Origin: Treponema sp.
GTDB lineage: Bacteria > Spirochaetota > Spirochaetia > Treponematales > Breznakiellaceae
DNA: 7,791 nucleotides
Direction of reading: 5' to 3'
Assembly: GCA_031254175.1 (NCBI GenBank)
Contig: JAIRUY010000101.1
Location: forward strand, 1-7,791
The notes under the pieces were generated by a model that was not told the DNA's origin, ran no database searches, and saw only the letters and a program-made list of their open reading frames with translations. Position numbers and translations under genes: made by a program. Of the stretch, positions 1 through 5,622 are shown one piece after another. Position 1 is the first letter of the stretch. The number at the start of each line of letters is the position of its first letter.

Positions 1-1565
1 ATAATATCCTGTTTTAATTCTTCACTTGCGGTATTTTTTTCTTTTAGCAGTATAAATGCCTTGGGTATTTCTCCCTGACTTGCATCGGGTATCCCGATAA
101 CGCATGAAAGCCGCACAGCAGGATGCTTATTCAGCACATCCTCTATCTGTGACGGATACACCGCAATGCCGGAAGTTTTTATGACCCGTTTTGCGCGCTG
201 TTTAAAATAAAAGAACCCGTCCTTGTCCATGCAGCCTATGTCGCCGGTATGCAGCCATAACCTGCCGTCATTGTGTTTTTTCAATGCTGCTTCTGTCGCT
301 TCTTTATCATTAAAATATCCAAGCATAACAGTAGGGCCTGCAATACAGATTTCGCCTTCTTCCATTGCCGCGCATTCTTCCCAGTCTGGTTTTACAACTT
401 TAAACCAGTTGTCTGAGCACGGAATACCGAATGAACGTTCCCGGTATTCGCTGCGGGGCATTATGGCGGCAGCGGTAACAGATTCTGTAAGACCGTAACC
501 TTCGCGTAACATGATGTTTGAGCCGCCCTTTTTCAAAACAGCTTCAAAACGTTCCTTTATTTCCGGGCTTAATGAATCGCCGCCGCAGAACATCCCCTTG
601 AACGAAGATAAAGAAATTTTACAGAAATTTTTATCGGCGGCAAGCGCGTCAAACAATGTCGGAACACCCGCCATATAATGCGGTTTATGTTTTTTTACAA
701 GAGCGGCAAGTGAATCAGCTTTAAATTTGGGAACCAGAATACATATTCCGCCGTTTATCATAAATGCGTGAATCCCGACTGCAAGCCCAAAACCATGAAA
801 CACAGGAAGAATTGAAAGCATCTTGTCACCGGGCATTAACGGGCCGCCTGATGCCTCCACCTGCATTGCAAGCGCGTTGCAGTTTCTGTTTGAAAGCATG
901 ATTGCCTTTGGCTGCGCTGTAGTGCCGCCGGAAAAAAGTATGAGCGCCAATTCATCAGGTTTAATTGGATCGGGAGAATCAAGTTCGGGAAGGCCGGTTT
1001 CTTTTTCCAGTTTTGCCCATTCCAGAATTGTATCGGAATAGGCGACAGGTTTTATTTTCCGGCCGAGCGTAAGAGAAAAGCCGATCTTTGTTACAGGATC
1101 CATTTCTGTTTTTAATGAGCACACAATAACTTTTTTGAAACCTGCGCTTTGCAAGATGCCGGAAAAACGCGGGAAAAACCCGTCCAGTGTTATCGCTGTT
1201 TTTGCCGAAACAAGTTTTGCGTGTGATTCAATTTCCGGTCCTGTCGAAAGCGGATGTATTGGAGCGGGGATCGCTCCCAGCCTGTTTAGCGCGTAAAAAG
1301 AAATAACAGCCTGCGGAGTATTCGGCAGGCAGATAATCACCATGTCGCCTTTGCTGATGCCCAGACGTGCAAAACTGCGGCTCATGTGTTCTACTTTTTT
1401 TAAAAGAGCCTCTCTGGTTGTTTTTTTGCCGAAGAAGACCAGAGCGTCATTATTTAAGTGCTGCAGGGAATTTTTCCTGAACATTCCGTAAAGAGAAAGA
1501 TCTGGGTAATTCAGATTAACAGGCGTTTTCCCAAAGTATTTTAGCCACGGCTGATTTTCATACAT
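1..1565 (-). CDS. Acyl-CoA synthetase (AMP-forming, ANL superfamily), 3' end cut by window edge
   Basis: The product should activate a carboxylic (probably fatty) acid with ATP to an acyl-adenylate and pass it to CoA. Reading leftward from ATG 1565 gives 521 uninterrupted codons and no stop before the window edge, so the C-terminal tip with the catalytic Lys is missing. Visible adenylation motifs are the phosphate loop FSGGTTAQPKAI (residues 211-222), GYGLTES (356-362), HTGD (439-442) and the hinge region KQRAKRVIKTSG (455-466). The segment FCGGDSLSPEI (326-336) resembles long-chain fatty acyl-CoA ligases. The phosphate loop is unusual because Ala replaces the common Gly at 217 and 221. The start lies inside the end of the upstream acyltransferase-like gene (8-bp overlap), with AAGGAA just upstream, which suggests coupled translation and a shared pathway. 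The family call is firm; the substrate is unknown. Confidence 0.9.
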   Translation of the reverse strand, partial: MYENQPWLKYFGKTPVNLNYPDLSLYGMFRKNSLQHLNNDALVFFGKKTTREALLKKVEHMSRSFARLGISKGDMVIICLPNTPQAVISFYALNRLGAIPAPIHPLSTGPEIESHAKLVSAKTAITLDGFFPRFSGILQSAGFKKVIVCSLKTEMDPVTKIGFSLTLGRKIKPVAYSDTILEWAKLEKETGLPELDSPDPIKPDELALILFSGGTTAQPKAIMLSNRNCNALAMQVEASGGPLMPGDKMLSILPVFHGFGLAVGIHAFMINGGICILVPKFKADSLAALVKKHKPHYMAGVPTLFDALAADKNFCKISLSSFKGMFCGGDSLSPEIKERFEAVLKKGGSNIMLREGYGLTESVTAAAIMPRSEYRERSFGIPCSDNWFKVVKPDWEECAAMEEGEICIAGPTVMLGYFNDKEATEAALKKHNDGRLWLHTGDIGCMDKDGFFYFKQRAKRVIKTSGIAVYPSQIEDVLNKHPAVRLSCVIGIPDASQGEIPKAFILLKEKNTASEELKQDI

Positions 1566-2457
1566 TGTTTAATTCCTTTTCCATGAGTCCCAGTTTTTTT
1601 ATTTCTTCCTCTGTTAATTCAGGCGGACTTTCAAGTTTTTCCGGATTTTCTACAAGATCACGCAGAATATCAATGCCGCGCGCGCAGTAAATTCCGTCTG
1701 TTATTCTGTCATCATAAGTAAATGTAATTTTTACCTTGTCGCGCGTCTCAACTGTTCCGTCCGTCTTGAGTATGTTTTCTTTCCTGATTTTTCCGATTGC
1801 GCAAAAAATTCCGCAATTGCCTATTTCAAAATTATGATGCAGCGGAGCGTCAATACCAACGCTGCCGACATTGGTAAAAAATATGGTGCTGAAAAAAGGC
1901 AAAGAATCAATGACGGACTTGGGAAGCCCGTTGTGGTAATCCAGATATTTAACGCCCCATACAATGAATTTTATTAAAAGTCTGGGTAAACGGGTAACAA
2001 GCGCGTTTGTTTTTTCAGCGCCGGTTCCTGCGCCTTTTTTTATTGTTAAAAGATGATCGTTGATCTTTTTGCAAAAACCTTCCAGCGTCAGGCGCGGAGA
2101 AAATGACATTGTAACATTGACTTCTTCACCGTCATCGCTTAAATCCCTTTTTGCCACAAAATTAAACGATATGCGGTTTCGCTGATAATATTTGTGACCG
2201 GAGACAAAACGGTTCAGTTTCGGCCTCTGGGCTATAAGCCGGACTGCGGCATACAGGATGATATAAAACAAAGAGATTTTTATCCCGCTTCCGTCTTTTC
2301 TTCTTTTACTGATATATTTTAACGTTTGTGTTACATCGAATTCCTGTTCAAAAAAAATACATGCGTCTGACCGTTTTGGCATAAGGTAAGGCAGCAGCTG
2401 CGTAAAAAAATGCAGATTCGGAATATAGGTTCCGTCTGACCGCTTTTTGGTAAACAT
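1558..2457 (-). CDS. Stand-alone E2/CAT-fold acyltransferase-like protein without lipoyl domain
   Basis: This 299-residue protein resembles the catalytic domain of 2-oxoacid dehydrogenase E2 subunits and chloramphenicol acetyltransferase. FTNVGSVGID (194-203) matches the E2 'TxSNxG' region, IGNCGIFCAIGK (212-223) the following strand, and TYDDRITDGIYCARGIDIL (247-265) the HxxxDG active-site segment. ENP (270-272) ends the domain as in E2 proteins. There is no lipoyl domain, E1/E3-binding domain or linker, and no E1 or E3 gene nearby, so a role in a dehydrogenase complex is unlikely. The catalytic His of HxxxDG is Asp250 here, while Asp254-Gly255 remain. ATG 2457 is preceded by AAAGGTG (2466-2472) at good spacing. 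The downstream acyl-CoA synthetase overlaps its end. A reasonable inference is acyl transfer using the acyl-CoA made by that partner, or a non-catalytic acyl-binding role. Confidence 0.8.
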   Translation of the reverse strand: MFTKKRSDGTYIPNLHFFTQLLPYLMPKRSDACIFFEQEFDVTQTLKYISKRRKDGSGIKISLFYIILYAAVRLIAQRPKLNRFVSGHKYYQRNRISFNFVAKRDLSDDGEEVNVTMSFSPRLTLEGFCKKINDHLLTIKKGAGTGAEKTNALVTRLPRLLIKFIVWGVKYLDYHNGLPKSVIDSLPFFSTIFFTNVGSVGIDAPLHHNFEIGNCGIFCAIGKIRKENILKTDGTVETRDKVKITFTYDDRITDGIYCARGIDILRDLVENPEKLESPPELTEEEIKKLGLMEKELNNV

Positions 2458-2516
2458 TTACTGGGCACCTTTAAAACTATTTTTCATTACATATAGATAG
2501 CTTCTTCCATAAGAAG

Positions 2517-2543
2517 ATAATACAAAAGTCAAAAAACTGTCAA
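2517..2543 (-). promoter_or_regulatory. Possible sigma-70 promoter for the acyltransferase/synthetase pair
   Basis: On the minus strand, TTGACA (2538-2543) is followed 15 bases later by TATTAT (2517-2522), about 60 bases upstream of the start at 2457. Both hexamers are good but the spacer is shorter than the usual 16-18. It would make the pair a transcription unit separate from the methyltransferase gene upstream. Confidence 0.4.
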
Positions 2544-2578
2544 GCACACAGATGTTTAGCCGGATGTCAATCCGAATG

Positions 2579-3295
2579 TTAATCCATGGCGCCAAGTCTT
2601 GCCGCTTTTATGATTATATCCTTAAAATACCGGCCTTCTTTTTCTGTAAGGCCGGCGCGTGAAATAATATCCCGTAAAAAGCGGAATTGTTCTTCTCTGT
2701 TGGGGTTTTTATAAAACCCAAGGCTTGCCAGAGTATCTGTAATTGAACCGCTGAGTACGGAAATTTCCTCCTGATTCATGGCTTGCCACTCTCCCTTTAC
2801 AGGATTTTGTGTTTCCAGAGCCAGGAACAGCTCATAAATATAAATCTGAACGGCATGGGACAGGTTAAGTGAGGGCTGGACATCTGAAACAGGAATATGT
2901 GAAGCAATATTGCATAGTTCAAGCTCATAGTCTTCAAGACCGGTTCTTTCATTGCCAAAGACAATCGCTGCCTGTCCTGAATGTTCCGCAAGCCATGCTG
3001 CCAAAACACGCGGGGTCATGGAAATACTCTTGCGATGATGCCCCCTGCGGCGTGTGGTTCCAACTACAATCGCGCAATCAGCGACAGCATCGGTTAAATT
3101 GTCAAAAACTCTTGTATTTTCCCAAATATCCCCAGCATGAACTGCTCTTGTAAGGATTTTCTCTTGATCCATTGATTCGGGGGAGACCAGCCTAAGCTTT
3201 GAGAACCCCATGTTTTTCATAGCCCTGCATACTGCCCCCGTGTTACCGGGTTCTGAAACCTTGTTAAGAACAATCCTGATATCTTTTAAAAACAT
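2579..3295 (-). CDS. trmJ: TrmJ-type tRNA 2'-O-methyltransferase (SPOUT family)
   Basis: The product is a SAM-dependent SPOUT (TrmH-like) RNA methyltransferase. Known TrmJ enzymes methylate the 2'-OH of nucleotide 32 in the tRNA anticodon loop. With ATG 3295 as start the protein is 238 residues, close to the usual TrmJ length. All three SPOUT motifs are present: PGNTGAVCRAMKNMGF (16-31, with the conserved Arg at 24), IVFGNERTGL (111-120) and PSLNLSHAVQIYIYEL (141-156). The last two form the knotted SAM site. The C-terminal helices (FLRDII...LTEKE, about 206-220) match the TrmJ extension and argue against the shorter TrmL. An in-frame GTG at 3310 would add five residues. Neither start has a clear Shine-Dalgarno; ATG 3295 is preferred because family members begin just before 'DIRIVL'. 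The gene is divergent from the STAS operon and 121 bases ahead of the acyltransferase-like gene. Confidence 0.9.
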   Translation of the reverse strand: MFLKDIRIVLNKVSEPGNTGAVCRAMKNMGFSKLRLVSPESMDQEKILTRAVHAGDIWENTRVFDNLTDAVADCAIVVGTTRRRGHHRKSISMTPRVLAAWLAEHSGQAAIVFGNERTGLEDYELELCNIASHIPVSDVQPSLNLSHAVQIYIYELFLALETQNPVKGEWQAMNQEEISVLSGSITDTLASLGFYKNPNREEQFRFLRDIISRAGLTEKEGRYFKDIIIKAARLGAMD

Positions 3296-3378
3296 TGGAA
3301 ATTGTACCACGGCACAAGAACTTTAAAAACCGGGCTTTTTGCAAGTCTTTCTATAAGAAGGCCCAAGAAAAGGGATCA

Positions 3379-3407
3379 TTGACAAATAATTCATTATTTT
3401 GTATTAT
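3379..3407 (+). promoter_or_regulatory. Sigma-70 promoter of the STAS-YbjN-PspA operon
   Basis: A perfect -35 hexamer TTGACA (3379-3384) and a -10 TATTAT (3402-3407, one mismatch) are separated by exactly 17 bases in AT-rich DNA. Transcription should begin near 3414. The three downstream genes show no other obvious promoter. Housekeeping-type control contrasts with the sigma-54 promoters of enterobacterial psp operons. Confidence 0.75.
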
Positions 3408-3419
3408 TATAAAATAACA

Positions 3420-3429
3420 TTCTCGAGAA
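3420..3429. promoter_or_regulatory. 10-bp palindrome between promoter and RBS (possible operator)
   Basis: TTCTCGAGAA is a perfect palindrome lying 12 bases past the -10 hexamer, so in the first bases of the predicted transcript and upstream of the ribosome binding site. The position suits a repressor operator. No regulator gene is in the window and the half-site is short, so this stays tentative. Confidence 0.35.
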
Positions 3430-3440
3430 CGTTGGCCGAA

Positions 3441-3446
3441 GGGAGG
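3441..3446 (+). promoter_or_regulatory. Ribosome binding site of the STAS gene
   Basis: GGGAGG lies 8 bases before ATG 3455. It decides the start, because the nearer ATG at 3448 opens only a four-codon frame ending at 3462. Confidence 0.75.
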
Positions 3447-3454
3447 CATGAGCA

Positions 3455-4006
3455 ATGTCTAACAATGATATCGTCCCTGGATTTGATGATGAAAAAGATG
3501 ACAGCCTCAAAATAAAAATCGATAAAGTTGATGAAGCTCCAAGGTGCTTGCTGTTGACATTAACCGGGTATATTGATACTTACAACTCCAATTTTTTCCA
3601 AAAACGTGTGCAAAGAGCAATCGAAAGCGGTTTTGTCAGATTGATATTTAATTGCGGCGGCCTGAACTATGTCTCATCTACAGGTATTGGCTCATTTACT
3701 TCTTTTCTGAAAGCGGTAAAACCACGGGGTGGAGACCTTGTTTTGCTGGATATACAGCCGAAAGTTTACGAGGTTTTTCAACTCCTCGGTTTTTCCCAGT
3801 TTTTTAATATCAGAGATAACATTGAAGAATCAGTTCACTTCTTTAATACAGACCAGACAGTGGAGAAACCTTCTATTTTCCCTAAAGTTGTTTCCTGTCC
3901 TATCTGTTATAAAAAATTAAAAGCAGTAAAGCCAGGCCGTTTCCGGTGTTCTGAGTGCAAGAGTATTCTTGCGATTGATGAAGCCGGTCAGGTCTTGCTT
4001 GGGTAG
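3455..4006 (+). CDS. STAS-domain (anti-sigma factor antagonist-like) protein with C-terminal zinc ribbon
   Basis: The 183-residue protein joins an N-terminal STAS domain (about 17-130) to a short C-terminal zinc ribbon. STAS domains of the SpoIIAA/RsbV type act in partner-switching: the unphosphorylated form captures an anti-sigma or kinase partner. The core motif here is YVSSTGIGSF (72-81). By alignment with the MDSSGLG/MDSTGLG loops of SpoIIAA and RsbV, Ser75 is the phosphoacceptor position, but the Asp usually just before it is Ser74. LTGYIDTYNS (36-45) matches the first strand and helix of the fold. Residues 131-145 form a linker. The ribbon has Cys148, Cys151, Cys165 and Cys168 (CxxC-13-CxxC), suited to one zinc ion. 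It is the first gene of an operon, 9 bases before the next. No RsbW-type kinase or sigma factor is in the window, so the partner is unknown. Confidence 0.85.
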   Translation: MSNNDIVPGFDDEKDDSLKIKIDKVDEAPRCLLLTLTGYIDTYNSNFFQKRVQRAIESGFVRLIFNCGGLNYVSSTGIGSFTSFLKAVKPRGGDLVLLDIQPKVYEVFQLLGFSQFFNIRDNIEESVHFFNTDQTVEKPSIFPKVVSCPICYKKLKAVKPGRFRCSECKSILAIDEAGQVLLG

Positions 4007-4015
4007 GAAACAGAA

Positions 4016-4423
4016 ATGGCAGACAGCAAAATAGAACAGTATCTAATTGATTTAATGCTAACATATCAACAGATAGACTCAAATCTTTGGCTGTTGGATG
4101 ATGAAGAACACTCCCTGCAGGGTGTGGCGATTATGCAGGCTGAACCTCTGATAATAATCAGAGCGGAAATAATGGATATTCCAAAGAATAATCTTCTGGA
4201 GTTGTATGCCAAGCTGCTTGAGCTTAATGCTACCGATGTAATTCACGGCGCTTATGCTATTGATAGCAATAAGATTGTTTTGGTGGATTCATTGCAGATT
4301 AACTCAATGGATTTTGCTGATTTCCGGGCTACTTTGGACTCGTTTAGTTTGGCTTTAACCCAACACTATCCGGTTCTCTCTGTGTATAGAGACAAGCCAG
4401 ATGCTTCAGCCGGTAAAAAATAA
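4016..4423 (+). CDS. Small acidic YbjN/CesT-fold (type III chaperone-like) protein
   Basis: This 135-residue acidic, soluble protein has no signal peptide or membrane segment. Its pattern fits the alpha-beta fold shared by YbjN-domain proteins and CesT/Tir-type secretion chaperones. An N-terminal helix (3-20) is followed by strands around 22-50, a helix with the run LLELYAKLLELNA (60-72), then HGAYAID (78-84), IVLVDSL (87-93) and a final long helix (98-117). In known relatives the 'LLxLNxxxxHGxFAxD' stretch is characteristic. AGGA (4005-4008) overlaps the stop of the STAS gene and lies 7 bases before ATG 4016; pspA follows after 16 bases. Enterobacterial PspA paralogues such as YjfJ also sit beside a small protein of similar size (YjfI), so a PspA-partner role is plausible. 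That is inference; homology to YjfI was not established. Confidence 0.6.
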   Translation: MADSKIEQYLIDLMLTYQQIDSNLWLLDDEEHSLQGVAIMQAEPLIIIRAEIMDIPKNNLLELYAKLLELNATDVIHGAYAIDSNKIVLVDSLQINSMDFADFRATLDSFSLALTQHYPVLSVYRDKPDASAGKK

Positions 4424-4439
4424 TTAAAGGGAGAAAAAG

Positions 4440-5144
4440 ATGGGTATCTTTTCCAGACTTAAAACCCTTATTGCTGCGAATGTTAATGCGTTAATCGGCA
4501 ATGCGGAAAAACCTGAAAAAATGTTGAATCAATTGATTATAGAGATGAATGAACAGCTTATAGAGTCAAAAAAGGCTGTAGCAATGGCCATTGCGGATGA
4601 AAAAAAGCTGGAACGGGAAAAAAACAACCAGTTAACCCAGTCAAAAGAATGGGAACGCAAGGCAATGCTTGCCGTTAACAACAGCAGGGATGATCTTGCA
4701 AGAGAAGCCCTCCTGCGTAAACAGGAATATGATAATGCCGGCGCGGAGTACCAGAAACAATGGGAAGCGCAAAAAACTTCGGTAGATTCACTGAAAGAGA
4801 GCCTGAGGGATCTGCAGAACAAGATAGAAGAAGCTCAGCGCAAGAAAAATCTTCTTATCGCCAGGGCAAAGAGGGCAGAAGCCCAACAGAAGATACAAGA
4901 CACTATTTCTACCGTATCCGGCAATAAAAGCGCGTTTGAAGCGTTTGACCGCATGGCTGCCAAGGTTGATCAAATGGAAGCAATGGCGGATGCCTCCAAA
5001 GAATTGGAAGATTTAAGCAATAGCGCAAACCTGGAAAAACAATTTAAGGAACTGGAGAAATCCGATGCTTCAGCCGATGTTATGCTTCTTGAGCTTAAAG
5101 AAAAGATGAAGGCCCTGCCTGATAAGTCAGGTTTTCAGGAATAA
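4440..5144 (+). CDS. pspA: PspA/IM30 family membrane-stress protein
   Basis: PspA proteins are ESCRT-III-like peripheral membrane proteins that assemble on damaged cytoplasmic membrane and help keep it sealed. The 234-residue product has the expected layout. An amphipathic N-terminal helix (MGIFSRLKTLIAANVNALI, 1-19) is followed by the conserved 'EKPEKML' turn (23-29) and a long charged coiled coil (about 30-155). The coiled coil includes DDLAREALLRK (84-94) and ARAKRAEAQQ (141-150). The family signature FDRMAAKVDQMEAMADA (169-185) and a C-terminal helix (213-225) complete it. The length is slightly above the usual 220 or so. ATG 4440 follows AAAGGGAG (4426-4433) by 6 bases. It is the last gene of the operon. 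No pspF, pspB or pspC homologue is near, so regulation probably differs from the enterobacterial system, perhaps through the two upstream products. Confidence 0.93.
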   Translation: MGIFSRLKTLIAANVNALIGNAEKPEKMLNQLIIEMNEQLIESKKAVAMAIADEKKLEREKNNQLTQSKEWERKAMLAVNNSRDDLAREALLRKQEYDNAGAEYQKQWEAQKTSVDSLKESLRDLQNKIEEAQRKKNLLIARAKRAEAQQKIQDTISTVSGNKSAFEAFDRMAAKVDQMEAMADASKELEDLSNSANLEKQFKELEKSDASADVMLLELKEKMKALPDKSGFQE

Positions 5145-5192
5145 ACGGCAAAAATATTCAAAAAGACTATTTTTTCTTTATAAAACGTTGAT

Positions 5193-5201
5193 TGTGGAAA
5201 A
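5193..5201 (-). promoter_or_regulatory. DnaA-box-like 9-mer (TTTTCCACA on minus strand)
   Basis: The plus strand reads TGTGGAAAA, the complement of TTTTCCACA, a common variant of the TTATCCACA consensus in AT-rich genomes. A single site can occur by chance. It gains some weight from the perfect box at 5405 in the same orientation. Confidence 0.3.
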
Positions 5202-5291
5202 CCTGTGTATTTTACCTGAATAAATCTGGGGGTGTATTAATATTTATACAATTTTGAGGTTTTAAAAAAATCTTCAAGTAACGGAATCTGC

Positions 5292-5316
5292 TAATTCCTT
5301 GCTACATAAGGAATTA
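5292..5316. repeat. Perfect 9-bp inverted repeat, 7-base spacer
   Basis: TAATTCCTT (5292-5300) and AAGGAATTA (5308-5316) are exact reverse complements around GCTACAT. No T run follows, so a terminator is unlikely. It could be a protein-binding dyad or an RNA hairpin in the pspA 3' region. Confidence 0.5.
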
Positions 5317-5354
5317 CATGATTTAATTATTGGACTTATTGATGATTTTTTTGT

Positions 5355-5401
5355 AAAAAGCAATCATAGTATTATTTTCTGAATAATATGTTGCTTTTTT
5401 T
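5355..5401 (+). terminator. Two-part hairpin with T run, possible terminator of the pspA operon
   Basis: AAAAAGCAA (5355-5363) pairs with TTGCTTTTT (5391-5399). Inside, 5369-5376 pairs with 5382-5389 (one G-T) around loop TTCTG. The 3' arm runs into a string of seven T (5395-5401). The stem is long but AT-rich, and it lies about 210 bases past the pspA stop. The 5' A run would give T residues on the other strand too, but no minus-strand gene approaches from the right. Confidence 0.45.
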
Positions 5402-5404
5402 GCC

Positions 5405-5413
5405 TGTGGATAA
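5405..5413 (-). promoter_or_regulatory. Perfect DnaA-box sequence (TTATCCACA on minus strand)
   Basis: TGTGGATAA matches the DnaA-box consensus complement exactly. It lies just after the two-part hairpin in AT-rich DNA. No dnaA, dnaN, gyrase or rpmH gene is in the window, so a titration or regulatory site is at least as likely as an origin, and chance is possible. Confidence 0.35.
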
Positions 5414-5480
5414 ATAGTGGAAAGTTAGGTTAACGACTTCTTTTCTTTTAGTAATTAAATGCTATTTTTATGACGTTTAC

Positions 5481-5509
5481 TTGCTTTTCTTTGAAAACTT
5501 TGCTATATT
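5481..5509 (+). promoter_or_regulatory. fusA: Extended -10 promoter of fusA
   Basis: A -10 TATATT (5504-5509) is preceded by TG one base away (5501-5502), the extended -10 pattern, and by a weak -35 TTGCTT (5481-5486) at exactly 17 bases. Transcription would start near 5515-5517, just before the outer stem of the leader structure at 5519. That agreement supports both calls. Confidence 0.6.
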
Positions 5510-5518
5510 CTGTCATAC

Positions 5519-5590
5519 ATTGGCATATTTTACAAGGCTTGTGAGAAAACCAATTCAAACCGCAGGTTTGTTGGTTCCGAACATGCCAAT
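5519..5590 (+). ncRNA. Structured 5' leader RNA of fusA (putative cis-regulatory element)
   Basis: Three stems fit together in 72 bases. The outer stem pairs ATTGGCAT (5519-5526) with ATGCCAAT (5583-5590), 8 perfect pairs. Inside is a small hairpin ACAA/TTGT (5532-5535 with 5539-5542). A long hairpin pairs AACCAA (5548-5553) plus CAAACC (5556-5561) with the unbroken GGTTTGTTGGTT (5565-5576), giving 12 pairs with a 2-base bulge and a 3-base loop. Together they make a three-way junction that begins at the predicted transcript 5' end. I do not recognise a known riboswitch class. Autogenous or translation-factor control is possible but is inference. Confidence 0.5.
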
Positions 5591-5592
5591 TC

Positions 5593-5610
5593 TTAACCGC
5601 TTTTGGTTAA
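5593..5610 (+). repeat. Hairpin just upstream of the fusA ribosome binding site
   Basis: TTAACC (5593-5598) and GGTTAA (5605-5610) are perfect reverse complements around a 6-base loop. The stem ends 5 bases before the Shine-Dalgarno. There is no T run, so it is more likely a translational or mRNA-stability element than a terminator. Confidence 0.5.
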
Positions 5611-5615
5611 TCAAG

Positions 5616-5622
5616 AAAGGAG
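5616..5622 (+). promoter_or_regulatory. fusA: Ribosome binding site of fusA
   Basis: AAAGGAG lies 10 bases before ATG 5633 and fixes that start. The upstream in-frame TTG at 5603 would place the Shine-Dalgarno inside the coding region. Confidence 0.75.

Larger units (their letters stand above)
5145..5480. other. AT-rich intergenic region between pspA and the fusA promoter
   Basis: No convincing gene is seen in either strand. The stretch is AT-rich and broken by many stops. It holds two DnaA-box-like 9-mers, a 9-bp inverted repeat and a long two-part hairpin with a T run, each listed separately. The rest appears to be plain AT-rich spacer. Confidence 0.6.

Noticed and set aside
223..1041. Open frames on the plus strand (223-498, 823-1041)
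   Set aside because: They lie antisense to the continuous acyl-CoA synthetase frame, which carries all the adenylation motifs. The plus-strand products show no recognisable domain.
2561..2574. CGGAT/ATCCG hairpin just after the trmJ stop
   Set aside because: Only 5 pairs and no T run on the minus strand, so a terminator cannot be supported.
3406..3411. Perfect TATAAT on the minus strand as a trmJ promoter
   Set aside because: No -35-like hexamer lies at proper spacing, and the bases overlap the convincing plus-strand -10.
3448..3462. Four-codon frame overlapping the STAS start, as a possible leader peptide
   Set aside because: It begins only 1 base after GGGAGG, too close for efficient initiation, and has no other support.
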